A DNA stretch of 64,000 bases from an uncultured Marinicella sp. (GCA_947502925.1 CANNBS010000003.1:186001-250000), one strand, 5' to 3'. Positions 46,566 to 55,557 are shown, counted from the stretch's first letter. The notes: generated by a model from the sequence alone, not told the origin. A program made the numbers and translations.

Positions 46566-47447
46566 CTAACCTTTAGCTATTCTCTGCCCCTCTTGTGTAC
46601 GACTGCTACCCATAATTTCTGAGGCTTCGATAACCACCATAATGGCATTGGGGTCGATGGTGTTTACAAGGTTTCTTAGTTGCGGGATGCGGCGGGCGTG
46701 GACCACCACGAACAGCACATGCTTGTTGTGGTTCTGATTAAATCCCGTGCCGGGAATCAGGGTGCCGTCACGGTGTAACTGTTGCTGAATGGTTTGACTG
46801 ATTTCCTGGTAGTGGTCTGAGACGATATGGACAATTTTTTCACTAACGCCACCGGTCAGTAGTTTGTCGATGACTTGTGCAGTGACATAAATACTGATCA
46901 TACTCCACAATACCTGCTCCATATCACGAAAAATAAAGCCGACGGTAATCAGGATAATCATGTCCATAAACAGCACTGTTTGAGCCGGTCTGATGCGGGT
47001 GTATTTTGCCAGGATACGGGCGACAATTGAGGTGCCGCCGGCGGAGGCCTGGGCTTTGAGTACCAGGGCGATGCCGATACCGGCTAAAATTCCGCCGTAA
47101 AGTGTTGATAACAATAAACTGTGTAATTCAGGAAACGGTACATAAGCGGCCATCACGTCCACTAAAACAGCCGTGATAATCATGGTAATAATGCTGCGTA
47201 TGGTGAAGCCCAAATCGACAAAATGAAAGCCGGCTATAAGCAAGGGAATATTCACCAGTAACATGGCCACACCCATAGATATATCACTGAGGAAATAAAT
47301 AATCATGGCCATACCGGGGGTGCCGCCGGTTAAAATTTCAGCGGGCACCAAAAACAGGGAAATGGCAGCGGCCATCAGGGCTGAGCCAAGCACAATTTTA
47401 AGCAGATGCTGACTTTCTTCAATCCAGTTAATGCGTTTGCTTGTCAT
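46566..47447 (-). CDS. YitT family membrane protein
   Basis: 293 residues. Five hydrophobic helices fill residues about 15-200 (YitT/DUF161), with GGTPGMAMIIYFLSDIS and GGILAGIGIALVLKAQASAGGTSIVA as clear family motifs. A soluble DUF2179 domain (about 210-285) has GTGFNQNHNKHVLFVVV and IDPNAIMVVIEASEIMGS. The transported substrate, if any, is not established. It begins 10 bases after the tesB stop on the same strand. Confidence 0.9.
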   Translation of the reverse strand: MTSKRINWIEESQHLLKIVLGSALMAAAISLFLVPAEILTGGTPGMAMIIYFLSDISMGVAMLLVNIPLLIAGFHFVDLGFTIRSIITMIITAVLVDVMAAYVPFPELHSLLLSTLYGGILAGIGIALVLKAQASAGGTSIVARILAKYTRIRPAQTVLFMDMIILITVGFIFRDMEQVLWSMISIYVTAQVIDKLLTGGVSEKIVHIVSDHYQEISQTIQQQLHRDGTLIPGTGFNQNHNKHVLFVVVHARRIPQLRNLVNTIDPNAIMVVIEASEIMGSSRTQEGQRIAKG

Positions 47448-47457
47448 GGGGCTGATT

Positions 47458-48339
47458 TTATTCGTCTTCTGGTTTTTTCCATAAACGCATCAGACCTTGT
47501 TGCGCGGTGGAAGCGACCAGGTGACCTTTTATGTCAAATACATGACCGGTGGCAAAACCGCGCGCCTCCGAGGCGCTAGGACTGTCACAATCGTATAATA
47601 GCCAATCATCAATCTTAAGTGGCCGATGAAACCACATGGCATGATCCAGACTGGCAAACTGAAGCTTCGGGTCTAAATAGGAAATGCCATGGGGCAGGGT
47701 GGCGGTTGATACCAGGTGATAATCTGAAACAAAGGTTAATAAAGTCCGGTGTAACACTTGGTCATCAGGCAGTGGGGACCGGGCTCGAAACCAGATGCGT
47801 TTTATGGGTTCTTTAGCGGTTTCATCAAAAGGATCGACATCGTTGACAAAGCGAAACTCAAACGGTCCCTGGGTGGTTAGGGTACGGCGCATGCGCGGCG
47901 AAAGCTGTCGAATTTTATCAATCGGGATCAGGGTTTTTTCAGTGAGTGAATCAGGATCTGGTACATCCGGCATTTTGGCTTGATGGTCAAATCCGGTTTC
48001 AAACTTTTGAAATGAACAAGACATGATAAGAATGGCTTTGCCGTTTTGAATCGCTGACACCCGGCGGTTACTGAATGAGCGGCCATCGCGCACGCGTTCG
48101 ACTTCAAAAATAACCGGTTTATTACAGTCACCTTCACGAAGAAAATAGGCGTGCAGGGAATGGACATCATGGTTTTGAGTGGTCAGATAGGCGGCTTTTA
48201 AGGATTGTGCCAACACCTGACCGCCAAAAATACGCCCGGTGCCAATGTCCAGCGATTGACCGCGAAAGAGGTTAAGCTCTAAAGTTTCCAGATCAAAGAA
48301 ATGGAGTAATTGTTTAATGTCATTTTTTTGGTTTGTCAT
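47458..48339 (-). CDS. tesB: Acyl-CoA thioesterase II
   Basis: Double hot-dog thioesterase that hydrolyses acyl-CoAs. Motifs: LFRGQSLDIGTGRIFGGQVLAQSL, HSLHAYFLREGD, ISYLDPKLQFASLDHAMWFHRP (catalytic Asp in SLDHAMWFH) and the Gln in STAQQGLMR. The start at 48339 gives 293 residues, aligning with E. coli TesB (286); ATGs at 48354 and 48375 are possible. All overlap the end of the ampD-like gene, so translation is coupled. Confidence 0.93.
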   Translation of the reverse strand: MTNQKNDIKQLLHFFDLETLELNLFRGQSLDIGTGRIFGGQVLAQSLKAAYLTTQNHDVHSLHAYFLREGDCNKPVIFEVERVRDGRSFSNRRVSAIQNGKAILIMSCSFQKFETGFDHQAKMPDVPDPDSLTEKTLIPIDKIRQLSPRMRRTLTTQGPFEFRFVNDVDPFDETAKEPIKRIWFRARSPLPDDQVLHRTLLTFVSDYHLVSTATLPHGISYLDPKLQFASLDHAMWFHRPLKIDDWLLYDCDSPSASEARGFATGHVFDIKGHLVASTAQQGLMRLWKKPEDE

Positions 48340-48916
48340 TTCTTCTTTTGCCATAATTTTGTGCATGGCTGCCAATATTAATCAGATGGGTATTTTGCAT
48401 GACAGTTTGCCAGGGAAACAATGGACCTGGATCAATTTTTCGTGACACTGAAACGGCCTGATTGTTTTCAGCCGGAACCATGCGTTGATCCAGGTCGTCA
48501 TGACCCACGATGTGTTTTAAATTGGGCAGTCGATTGGTTAAATGTTTAATCAGTTTTATCAAAGCACTAATTTGTTTGTCCGGATAGGATTCAGTAAGAT
48601 TTTGATGGTCACTGTGGTACCAGTTCGGATATCGACCTGTATTAACCAGCTCAATACCGATACTGTTCTGGTTATGACCCTGAACATGATGTGCCACCCG
48701 TTCTAAACTAACCCATTGTTCAATGTGACCGTCACGATCAATATAAAAATGACCGCTGTTTCCGGTGCCACTGTCATATAGAACTTTTTCACCAAACTCA
48801 CGGGCATGGTTTAAATCAGGTAATTCTGTACAATGAATAACGATCAGATTAATGTCGGCCAGTGAGCGTTTTGACAGAAGCGGATTATAAGCCAGTTTTC
48901 GTTGCAGGATATTCAC
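48320..48916 (-). CDS. ampD: 1,6-anhydro-N-acetylmuramyl-L-alanine amidase AmpD
   Basis: Cytoplasmic zinc amidase of peptidoglycan recycling. Zinc and catalytic residues are visible as His in LIVIHCTELPD, Glu in SIGIELVNTG, His in HIVGHDDL and Asp in RKIDPGPLFPW. No signal peptide is seen, consistent with AmpD rather than an exported amidase. The start is uncertain: a GTG at 48916 gives 198 residues with an AmpD-like N-terminus, and a TTG at 48949 adds eleven residues. The 3' end overlaps tesB. Divergent from yceD. Confidence 0.85.
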   Translation of the reverse strand: MNILQRKLAYNPLLSKRSLADINLIVIHCTELPDLNHAREFGEKVLYDSGTGNSGHFYIDRDGHIEQWVSLERVAHHVQGHNQNSIGIELVNTGRYPNWYHSDHQNLTESYPDKQISALIKLIKHLTNRLPNLKHIVGHDDLDQRMVPAENNQAVSVSRKIDPGPLFPWQTVMQNTHLINIGSHAQNYGKRRNDKPKK

Positions 48917-49033
48917 ACGATACTTGCATAAAAGTGATAATTTTAGCAAAATTAATTATGCAGTGCTTGGCTGTCGTAAAAAAATGTTATAGCATTTGCA
49001 ATAGCTTTAAAAAACCATTAGAATTCGCCGGCT

Positions 49034-49540
49034 ATGGCTCAGTCACTACCAGAAACCATCGATTTAAATGCAGCGGTTAGAAACCGCTGGCAATTAACAG
49101 GTCAAATTAAATTATCCGATCTGCAGAGAATGCCGCATGAATTGCTGCACAGTGAAGATACATTGATTGATTATGACATTCAGTTTCAGACTTCGCAGGC
49201 AGTTTTGGGTGAAGCAGTTATTAAGGTTAAAGGTGACCTGGAATTAATCTGTCAACGCAGTTTAGAACCTTTCACCTACACCATTGAAAAAGAGAGTACA
49301 GTGGGTTTTATCAGTGAAGTGGAAGATGAAGCCAAATTGCCACCGGATGTGTTAGCCACATGGGTTGAAGACATGTTGGTTGATCCCAAAGCGCTGGTGG
49401 AAGATGAAATATTATTATTGATTCCGGACTATCCTAACAAGGCCGGAGCAGAATTAGACAGTAAATACCTCAGCGATGATTCTGAGGAGCCGGAAAGTGA
49501 GGATGACAATCCTTTTTCCGTGTTAAAAGATTTAAAGTAA
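49034..49540 (+). CDS. yceD: YceD family (DUF177) protein, 23S rRNA accumulation
   Basis: 168 residues. The family core is [20 protein letters not shown] with the conserved Cys, followed by an acidic [15 protein letters not shown] segment and a Ser/Glu/Asp-rich tail ending [10 protein letters not shown]. In E. coli YceD affects 23S rRNA levels and is always beside rpmF, as here (16 bases). First gene of the yceD-rpmF-plsX-fab series. Confidence 0.92.
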   Translation: MAQSLPETIDLNAAVRNRWQLTGQIKLSDLQRMPHELLHSEDTLIDYDIQFQTSQAVLGEAVIKVKGDLELICQRSLEPFTYTIEKESTVGFISEVEDEAKLPPDVLATWVEDMLVDPKALVEDEILLLIPDYPNKAGAELDSKYLSDDSEEPESEDDNPFSVLKDLK

Positions 49541-49556
49541 TTTTGGAGAACCTAAA

Positions 49557-49745
49557 ATGGCAGTACAAAAAAGTCGAAAAACGCCTTCTAAACGCGGTAT
49601 GCGACGCGCTCATGATAAATTAAAAACACGCACTTTATCTGTGGAACCTGAAACCGGTGAAACACACTTACGTCACCATGTCAGCCCGGAAGGTTTTTAC
49701 CGCGGTAAAGAAGTGATTCAATTTGAGCCGGTTATCGAAGAGTAA
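49557..49745 (+). CDS. rpmF: 50S ribosomal protein L32
   Basis: 62-residue basic protein beginning [20 protein letters not shown], diagnostic of bL32. The Cys pairs found in zinc-binding L32 versions are absent, as in other gammaproteobacteria. GGAG lies 9 bases before the start. Stands between yceD and plsX as usual. Confidence 0.97.
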   Translation: MAVQKSRKTPSKRGMRRAHDKLKTRTLSVEPETGETHLRHHVSPEGFYRGKEVIQFEPVIEE

Positions 49746-49808
49746 ATGGCCGAATGCCTGTGTTTGAATGGGTCGTGAATAACGACATTGCGCAGGTGAA
49801 TATATTAA

Positions 49809-49841
49809 CGCAAAGGGTGAATCAATGATTTGCCCTTTGTG
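49809..49841 (+). promoter_or_regulatory. 15-bp hairpin in the plsX leader
   Basis: Arms 49809-49823 and 49827-49841 pair over 15 positions (three G-U) with an AAT loop. No T tract follows, so it is not a terminator. The left arm holds an AAGGG ribosome-site-like stretch and the loop region holds the ATG of a 15-codon open frame that overlaps the plsX start. Confidence 0.65.
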
Positions 49842-49872
49842 CTTTCTGGCAGTTAAAAAATGGTGTGTATAG
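49825..49872 (+). CDS. Possible 15-residue leader peptide overlapping the plsX start
   Basis: ATG at 49825 is 7 bases after AAGGG and opens a frame MICPLCFLAVKKWCV ending in TAG at 49870-49872, 10 bases inside plsX. Three of 15 residues are Cys. plsX itself has no visible ribosome site, so termination here could supply ribosomes to it. It is an observation from the sequence; expression is not shown. Confidence 0.3.
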   Translation: MICPLCFLAVKKWCV

Positions 49873-50804
49873 CAGTTGATCTGATGGGTGGTGATGCGCC
49901 GGTAAAAGCGCGTTATGAAGCCGTGTTCAAATTCGCCAAAAAAAATCCGATGATTGATGTGCTGGTTTATGTGGCTGCACCCTTTGCGCAACAGCTCAAA
50001 GAACAGGCGCATCGTTTACCCGATAACTGGGTCACAGAGGTTTGTGCTTCACAGATTATGATGTCAGAAAGTCCCTTGGCCGCCTTGCGAAATAAACAGG
50101 ACAGCAGTTTATCGTTAAGTGTCAAAGCGCTACAGGAACAACGTGCCGATGCGATTCTCTCCGCCGGAAATACCGGCGCCCTGGTGGCCTTTTCCAAGCA
50201 CTGGTTAAAGCCAATCAGTCCCATTGAAAGACCGGCGCTGGCCACGGTGTTGCCGGGTAAACCCAAACCCACACTGTTATTGGATGTGGGCGCGAGTTTA
50301 GAATATCGGGCCGAAGACTTTCTCAATTTGGCAGAATTAGGTGCTCAAATGGCGCCGCGCTTAATAACGGGATTAGATAATCCGGAGGTGGCCTTACTGA
50401 ATGTCGGTACTGAACATATAAAAGGCCACGATACCATTCAGCAGGCTGATAGACTGCTTCAGCAATCTGCCATAAACTACACCGGATTTTGCGAAGGCAG
50501 CGATTTATTTAATGGCAAATATGACGTTATCTGCTGTGATGGTTTTGTTGGCAACATCACCTTAAAAGCCTGCGAAGGCTTGATTAAAAATTTACAGTCT
50601 AATAACCCCCGTTTAAATTGGCGTCGTTGGATTCCGGGTTTTAAAGCTGTTAATTTAAACCCGTCTCAATATAATGGGGCATTATTACTTGGACTGGACG
50701 GCTTAGTGGTCAAGTCACATGGGCATTCTGACAGTGAAGCTTATTATCATGCCTTACAAAGAACCGCTGATTATGTAAGTACATTTAAACCTAAAAACAA
50801 ATAG
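49860..50804 (+). CDS. plsX: Phosphate acyltransferase PlsX
   Basis: Peripheral membrane enzyme that makes acyl-phosphate from acyl-ACP for phospholipid synthesis. Visible motifs are DLMGGDAP at the N-terminus (usually DxMGGDxGP), LSAGNTGALVAFS and the LLDVGAS and ALLNVGTE segments, with the CEGSDLFNGKYDVICCDGFVGNITLK core. 314 residues is shorter than the usual 340-350, and the C-terminal part is abbreviated. No upstream in-frame start exists (stop at 49854-49856), and there is no Shine-Dalgarno sequence. Confidence 0.93.
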   Translation: MVCIAVDLMGGDAPVKARYEAVFKFAKKNPMIDVLVYVAAPFAQQLKEQAHRLPDNWVTEVCASQIMMSESPLAALRNKQDSSLSLSVKALQEQRADAILSAGNTGALVAFSKHWLKPISPIERPALATVLPGKPKPTLLLDVGASLEYRAEDFLNLAELGAQMAPRLITGLDNPEVALLNVGTEHIKGHDTIQQADRLLQQSAINYTGFCEGSDLFNGKYDVICCDGFVGNITLKACEGLIKNLQSNNPRLNWRRWIPGFKAVNLNPSQYNGALLLGLDGLVVKSHGHSDSEAYYHALQRTADYVSTFKPKNK

Positions 50805-50813
50805 AGACCCTAC

Positions 50814-51785
50814 ATGAGAACTTACGCAAGAATCACTTCAACCGGCAGTGCATTACCGGATAAAATTTTGACCAATGCCGATTTAGAAAAAATGGTGGAT
50901 ACGGATGATCAGTGGATTCAGGATCGCACAGGCATTAAACAACGGCACGTGGCCGTCGAAGGAGAAACCACCTCAACGCTGGCCATAAAAGCAGCCAAAC
51001 AAGCCCTGCAACGCGCTGATATGTCAGCCCAGGAGCTGGACTTAATCGTGGTCGGCACCACGACGCCTGATCTGGTTTTTCCCAGTACCGCATGTTTAAT
51101 ACAAAAAGCCCTGGGTTGCCCCGGTATAACGGCATTTGATGTGAATGCAGCATGTAGTGGTTCCATTTATGCCTTGGGTGTAGCTGATAAGTTTATTCAG
51201 TCGGGCCAGCATAAAAAGGTGCTGGTGATTGGCGCCGAAACCCTGACGCGGATGGTGGATTGGACCGATCGCTCGACTTGTGTATTGTTTGGTGACGGTG
51301 CCAGCGCGATGATAGTTGAGCCCTCCGAAGAAGCGGGTATTTTGTCCACGCATCTACATGCCGATGGTTCTCATGATGATTTATTGAATGCCACTGTCGG
51401 CGTCTCAAGCGGTCTTAAAAATGAACCCAATGGTGGTTTAAAAATCCGCATGAAAGGCAACGAAGTCTTTAAAACAGCGGTTTTGACCTTAGGCAGAATT
51501 GTCACGGAGACGTTAAAAGCCAATAATATGAAAAAAAGCGATGTTGATTGGCTAATTCCGCATCAGGCCAATTTACGGATTATCGCCGCCACCGCTAAAA
51601 AGCTGAATATGGACATGGATCAGGTCATTGTTACCGTGGATAAACATGGTAATACTTCGGCGGCTTCAGTGGGATTGGCGCTGGATGAAGCCGTGACTTC
51701 AGGTAAAATCAAACGGGGTGAAATTTTATTGCTGGAAGCCTTTGGTGGTGGATTTACCTGGGGTTCAGCGTTAATTAAATATTAG
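50814..51785 (+). CDS. fabH: Beta-ketoacyl-ACP synthase III (FabH)
   Basis: Condenses acetyl-CoA with malonyl-ACP to start type II fatty acid synthesis. Catalytic triad: C114 in NAACSGSIYA, His in IPHQANLRI and Asn in KHGNTSAAS. 323 residues is standard. It lies 9 bases after plsX and is followed after 8 bases by fabG, with no fabD between. Confidence 0.96.
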   Translation: MRTYARITSTGSALPDKILTNADLEKMVDTDDQWIQDRTGIKQRHVAVEGETTSTLAIKAAKQALQRADMSAQELDLIVVGTTTPDLVFPSTACLIQKALGCPGITAFDVNAACSGSIYALGVADKFIQSGQHKKVLVIGAETLTRMVDWTDRSTCVLFGDGASAMIVEPSEEAGILSTHLHADGSHDDLLNATVGVSSGLKNEPNGGLKIRMKGNEVFKTAVLTLGRIVTETLKANNMKKSDVDWLIPHQANLRIIAATAKKLNMDMDQVIVTVDKHGNTSAASVGLALDEAVTSGKIKRGEILLLEAFGGGFTWGSALIKY

Positions 51786-51793
51786 GAGTTAGT

Positions 51794-52531
51794 ATGCAAT
51801 TAGATCAACAAGTGGCCTTGGTGACCGGTGCCAGTCGCGGTATCGGCAAAACAATCGCCGAAACACTGGCCAAAGCCGGTGCCACAGTTATTGGTACCGC
51901 CACCAGCGAATCCGGGGCGCAAGCCATCACTGATTATTTATCAGAATATGGTGGTCAGGGACGCCTATTAGATGTTACCAGTGATGACAGTGTCCAGCAG
52001 TTGGTCGCTGATTTAAAAGATTCAGTGGGTTTGCCTCAGATTCTGGTGAATAACGCTGGAATCACAGAAGATAAATTATTGATGCGTATGTCAATCACCG
52101 ATTGGCAAAAAGTTCTGGACACCAACTTATCGGCCATTTATCGCATGAGCAAGGCCTTTATTCGCGGTATGATGAAAGCCCGCAGTGGCCGTATTATTAA
52201 TATAGGCTCCGTGATTGGTTCCATGGGCAATGCCGGGCAAAGCAATTACGCCGCCGCCAAGGCCGGTTTGTTAGGTTTTTCCAAAGCGCTGGCACAGGAA
52301 GTGGGTGGTCGAGGCATTACAGTCAATGTGGTGGCGCCGGGTTATATTCAGACAGACATGACGGCTGATTTGCCTGAGGATCAAAAAAATTTGCTACTGG
52401 AAAAAATTCCGTTACAACAATTGGGTGAAACTGAAGACATTGCTCAGGCAGTGTTGTTTTTAGCGGCCAGATCAGGTCGTTACATCACCGGCGAAACCTT
52501 GCATGTGAATGGTGGTATGTATATGAGCTGA
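51794..52531 (+). CDS. fabG: 3-oxoacyl-ACP reductase FabG
   Basis: NADPH-dependent short-chain reductase of the elongation cycle. Cofactor motif TGASRGIGK, NNAG motif near residue 85, catalytic Ser-Tyr-Lys in GSVIGSMGNAGQSNYAAAK. 245 residues. AGGAG lies 5 bases before the start. Follows fabH directly. Confidence 0.96.
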   Translation: MQLDQQVALVTGASRGIGKTIAETLAKAGATVIGTATSESGAQAITDYLSEYGGQGRLLDVTSDDSVQQLVADLKDSVGLPQILVNNAGITEDKLLMRMSITDWQKVLDTNLSAIYRMSKAFIRGMMKARSGRIINIGSVIGSMGNAGQSNYAAAKAGLLGFSKALAQEVGGRGITVNVVAPGYIQTDMTADLPEDQKNLLLEKIPLQQLGETEDIAQAVLFLAARSGRYITGETLHVNGGMYMS

Positions 52532-52613
52532 GCAGGTTGAAATCAATCGCAAAGTTCTAAACAGACGTTTGATATAAATGTGCTTTTTTTGGATAACTGG
52601 TGGCATTTATTGG

Positions 52614-52642
52614 TGGAAAAATCGTTAAAGCTTGCATACAAT
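52614..52642 (+). promoter_or_regulatory. Probable sigma-70 promoter of acpP
   Basis: TGGAAA (52614-52619) and TACAAT (52637-52642) are 17 bases apart, 28 bases before the acpP start. A separate strong acpP promoter is expected because ACP is abundant. Confidence 0.45.
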
Positions 52643-52669
52643 AGACTTTTTGACACAGGTAATGAACAC

Positions 52670-52909
52670 ATGAGTGACATTGAAAACAAAGTAAAAGAAA
52701 TTGTTGTTGAACAATTAGATCTGGATGTCAGTGCATCAGAATTAAATAACAGTGCTTCGTTTGTGGATGATTTGGGCGCTGATTCTTTGGACACTGTTGA
52801 GTTGGTAATGGCTTTGGAGGAAGAATTCGAATGTGAGATTCCCGAAGAGGATGCCGAGAAAATCACCACTGTTCAACAAGCCATTGATTACGTCACTGCG
52901 AACGTTTAA
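52670..52909 (+). CDS. acpP: Acyl carrier protein
   Basis: 79-residue acidic protein that carries acyl chains on 4'-phosphopantetheine. The attachment site is S39 in [10 protein letters not shown]. Start [12 protein letters not shown] is the family N-terminus; a longer reading from 52580 is not supported. Followed by a terminator-like hairpin, so acpP can be made as a short message. Confidence 0.97.
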   Translation: MSDIENKVKEIVVEQLDLDVSASELNNSASFVDDLGADSLDTVELVMALEEEFECEIPEEDAEKITTVQQAIDYVTANV

Positions 52910-52937
52910 CATTGTTTACAGATTAATTGAGTACACC

Positions 52938-52966
52938 AAAGCCACGTCTTACCGTGGCTTTTTTTT
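52938..52966 (+). terminator. Terminator/attenuator between acpP and fabF
   Basis: A 9-bp perfect stem (52938-52946 with 52953-52961) with 6-base loop leads into T8. It ends abundant acpP messages and lets only part of transcription reach fabF. Confidence 0.85.
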
Positions 52967-52996
52967 ACCAAATTTTAAGACAAGCTGAGAACTGAT

Positions 52997-54247
52997 ATGC
53001 AAAAACGTCGCGTTGTGGTCACCGGTATGGGAATTGTTTCACCGGTGGGTAATCAATTAACAACAGCCTGGGATAATATTCTTAATGGCGTCAGTGGTAT
53101 CGGGCTCATCAGCCATTTTGATACCAGTGATTTTACCGCTAAAATAGCCGGCGAAGTGAAAGACTTTGATGTCTCGAAATACCTGTCTGCCAAAGAAGCC
53201 AAGAAAATGGATCCCTTTATTCATTATGCCATGGCGTCTGGTATCGATGCCATCGAGGATGCCGGTTTAGAGGTCACTGAAGACAATGCTGAACGAATCG
53301 GCGTCTATGTGGGAGCCGGAATTGGCGGTATTTTAGGCATTCAGGAAACCACTGAGATCTGGCTGAACAGAGGGCCCAGACGGATTTCACCCTTTTTTAT
53401 TCCCAGTACCATCATTAACATGGCATCCGGGAATTTAAGCATTAAATATGGACTAAAAGGCCCTAATTTAGCCATGGTGTCTGCCTGTAGTTCTGCCACC
53501 CACAGTATTGGCATGGCCTATCGCAGTATTCAGTATGGTGATGCTGATGTCATGATTTGCGGTGGTGCAGAATATGCCTCTACACCCATTGCCATTGGCG
53601 GTTTTTCACAATCCAAAGCCTTATCAACCCGTAATGAAGAACCGACAAAAGCCTCGCGGCCCTGGGATCAGGAACGTGATGGTTTTGTATTGGGTGACGG
53701 CGCAGGCGTACTGGTTCTGGAAACTTTAGAACATGCGCAAGCGCGCGGCGCTAAAATTTATGCCGAAATGGTCGGTTTTGGCATGAGTTCTGATGCCCAT
53801 CATATGACCGCGCCATCACCGGGTGGTGAAGGTGCAGCCCGTTGTATGACCAATGCCATTAATGATTCAGGTTTAGACAAAACAGATTTTGATTACATCA
53901 ATGCCCATGGCACCTCAACACCGCAGGGCGATGTCGGTGAAAGTGATGCGGTGAAAGTGGCTTTTGGTGACCATGCCTATAAACTGGCGGTGAGCTCCAC
54001 CAAATCCATGACCGGCCATTTATTAGGTGCAGCCGGCGGTATTGAAGCCATATTTTGTGTGCTGGCCATACGTGACCAAATGCTGCCCCCAACGATTAAT
54101 TTAGATAACCCGGATCCGGCCTGTGATTTGGATTATGTGGCCAATCAGTCTAAATCTGCCGATATTCATGCCGTGATGTCTAACTCTTTTGGTTTTGGTG
54201 GTACCAACGGTTCCGTGGTGTTCAAAAAGTTCACTGATAATGAATGA
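52997..54247 (+). CDS. fabF: Beta-ketoacyl-ACP synthase II (FabF)
   Basis: Elongating condensing enzyme. Catalytic C164 in VSACSSATHS, His in NAHGTSTPQGD and His in SMTGHLLGAAGG; terminal NSFGFGGTNGS loop. 416 residues. AAGCTGAGA precedes the start. Its stop overlaps the pabB start by 4 bases. Confidence 0.97.
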   Translation: MQKRRVVVTGMGIVSPVGNQLTTAWDNILNGVSGIGLISHFDTSDFTAKIAGEVKDFDVSKYLSAKEAKKMDPFIHYAMASGIDAIEDAGLEVTEDNAERIGVYVGAGIGGILGIQETTEIWLNRGPRRISPFFIPSTIINMASGNLSIKYGLKGPNLAMVSACSSATHSIGMAYRSIQYGDADVMICGGAEYASTPIAIGGFSQSKALSTRNEEPTKASRPWDQERDGFVLGDGAGVLVLETLEHAQARGAKIYAEMVGFGMSSDAHHMTAPSPGGEGAARCMTNAINDSGLDKTDFDYINAHGTSTPQGDVGESDAVKVAFGDHAYKLAVSSTKSMTGHLLGAAGGIEAIFCVLAIRDQMLPPTINLDNPDPACDLDYVANQSKSADIHAVMSNSFGFGGTNGSVVFKKFTDNE

Positions 54248-55557
54248 CTAAATCGCCTACACCGGTGATCAAAACCCTTGATTATCAACCGTCATTTATT
54301 AAGCTGGCCGCTGCCAATAAAGATTATTTCCCGGGCTTATTAGAAAGCCAGTCCGGTGTAGGGGATAACGCCCGCTTTGATATTTTATTTGCCGCACCGC
54401 AGCAAACCGTAGTGGCCACTGATTGTCCGAATTTGCTTCAATTGCTTGAAACAATTGACCAAAAACCCGCACAATCGACAACTTCGCAGTTACCTTTTGA
54501 ATACGGCTGGTTGCTTTACTTGTCTTATGAAGCGGTGAGCTGTTGGCAGGAGAAATTAATGGTGCCCACTGAGCAACAGGTACTGGCGAGCGCCATTCGA
54601 TGTTCCGGTTCGGTGATTTTTGATCATGTTTCTCAGACCACCTATATATGCGGAGAATCACAGGCGGTGGTCGATGATATTCAGCAACATATTATTGCAT
54701 CGAAAAATCAGACGATAAAGCACAGTCCCTTTCATTTTAAACAGGTGGAATCGGCTCAGGTTTTTCAGCGGGGCATTGAGACCTGCCAGAAATACATTCG
54801 GCGGGGAGATATTTACCAGGCCAATTTATCGCGGCGCTGGGACTATTCCAGCGAAGATAAGACCCCGTGTGCTGCCGGTTTGTTTGCGTGCTTAAAGCAG
54901 GCCAATCCGGCTCCATTTGCGGCCTTGTTTCAATGTCAGGACTGGGCCATTATCAGTTCATCGCCGGAACGGCTGTTTAATATTATCGCAGGTCAGGTCA
55001 GTACCCGACCGATTGCCGGCACCCATCCACGTGGGCACGATTGGCAAGAAGATGCCTTACAAATTAAACGCCTTGTTTCGGATGAAAAAGAACAGGCTGA
55101 ACACATTATGTTGGTTGATTTAGAACGCAATGACATCGGTCAGGTGAGTGTTCCGGGCAGCGTCGAAGTGAATGAACTGATGGTGGTGGAAACCTATCCG
55201 CATGTGCATCACATTGTGTCGAATATTCAGGGCCGACTGCGCGATGAAGTCATGTTTTCTGATGTTATTAAGGCTTTATTCCCGGGCGGCACCATCTCAG
55301 GCTGCCCGAAAATTCGCTGTATGCAAATTATTGAAGAAATCGAACAGCGCCCGCGTGGTGCTTATACCGGCAGCATCGGCTATATTAACCATGATGGTCA
55401 GGCTGATTTTAATATCCTAATACGCACCTTAAGCTTACACGGCTCATCGCTGCATTTTAATGCCGGTGCCGGTATCGTCCACGATTCAAACCCGATTAAA
55501 GAAACCGAAGAAACCGAACACAAGGCCCAAGGTTTAATTCGGGCCTTAAGCACATGA
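54244..55557 (+). CDS. pabB: Aminodeoxychorismate synthase component I (PabB), PIAGT variant
   Basis: Chorismate-binding enzyme giving 4-amino-4-deoxychorismate for folate, with glutamine amidotransferase PabA encoded elsewhere. The N-terminal beta domain (about 1-170) and the chorismate domain (about 175-435) with IRRGDIYQANLSRR, DLERNDIGQ, FPGGTISGCPKIRCMQIIEE and the end NPIKETEETEHKA are visible. The active-site stretch that is PIKGT in E. coli PabB reads PIAGT (A258), as in TrpE. The call as PabB rests on the FPGG motif and on pabC downstream. Starts inside the fabF stop and overlaps pabC by 4 bases. Confidence 0.85.
   Translation: MTKSPTPVIKTLDYQPSFIKLAAANKDYFPGLLESQSGVGDNARFDILFAAPQQTVVATDCPNLLQLLETIDQKPAQSTTSQLPFEYGWLLYLSYEAVSCWQEKLMVPTEQQVLASAIRCSGSVIFDHVSQTTYICGESQAVVDDIQQHIIASKNQTIKHSPFHFKQVESAQVFQRGIETCQKYIRRGDIYQANLSRRWDYSSEDKTPCAAGLFACLKQANPAPFAALFQCQDWAIISSSPERLFNIIAGQVSTRPIAGTHPRGHDWQEDALQIKRLVSDEKEQAEHIMLVDLERNDIGQVSVPGSVEVNELMVVETYPHVHHIVSNIQGRLRDEVMFSDVIKALFPGGTISGCPKIRCMQIIEEIEQRPRGAYTGSIGYINHDGQADFNILIRTLSLHGSSLHFNAGAGIVHDSNPIKETEETEHKAQGLIRALST

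Noticed and set aside
52580-52669. N-terminal 30-residue extension of acpP
   Set aside because: Absent from all ACPs and it would place the promoter inside the gene.
54299-54661. 120-codon minus-strand frame inside pabB
   Set aside because: Antisense shadow without recognisable protein features.
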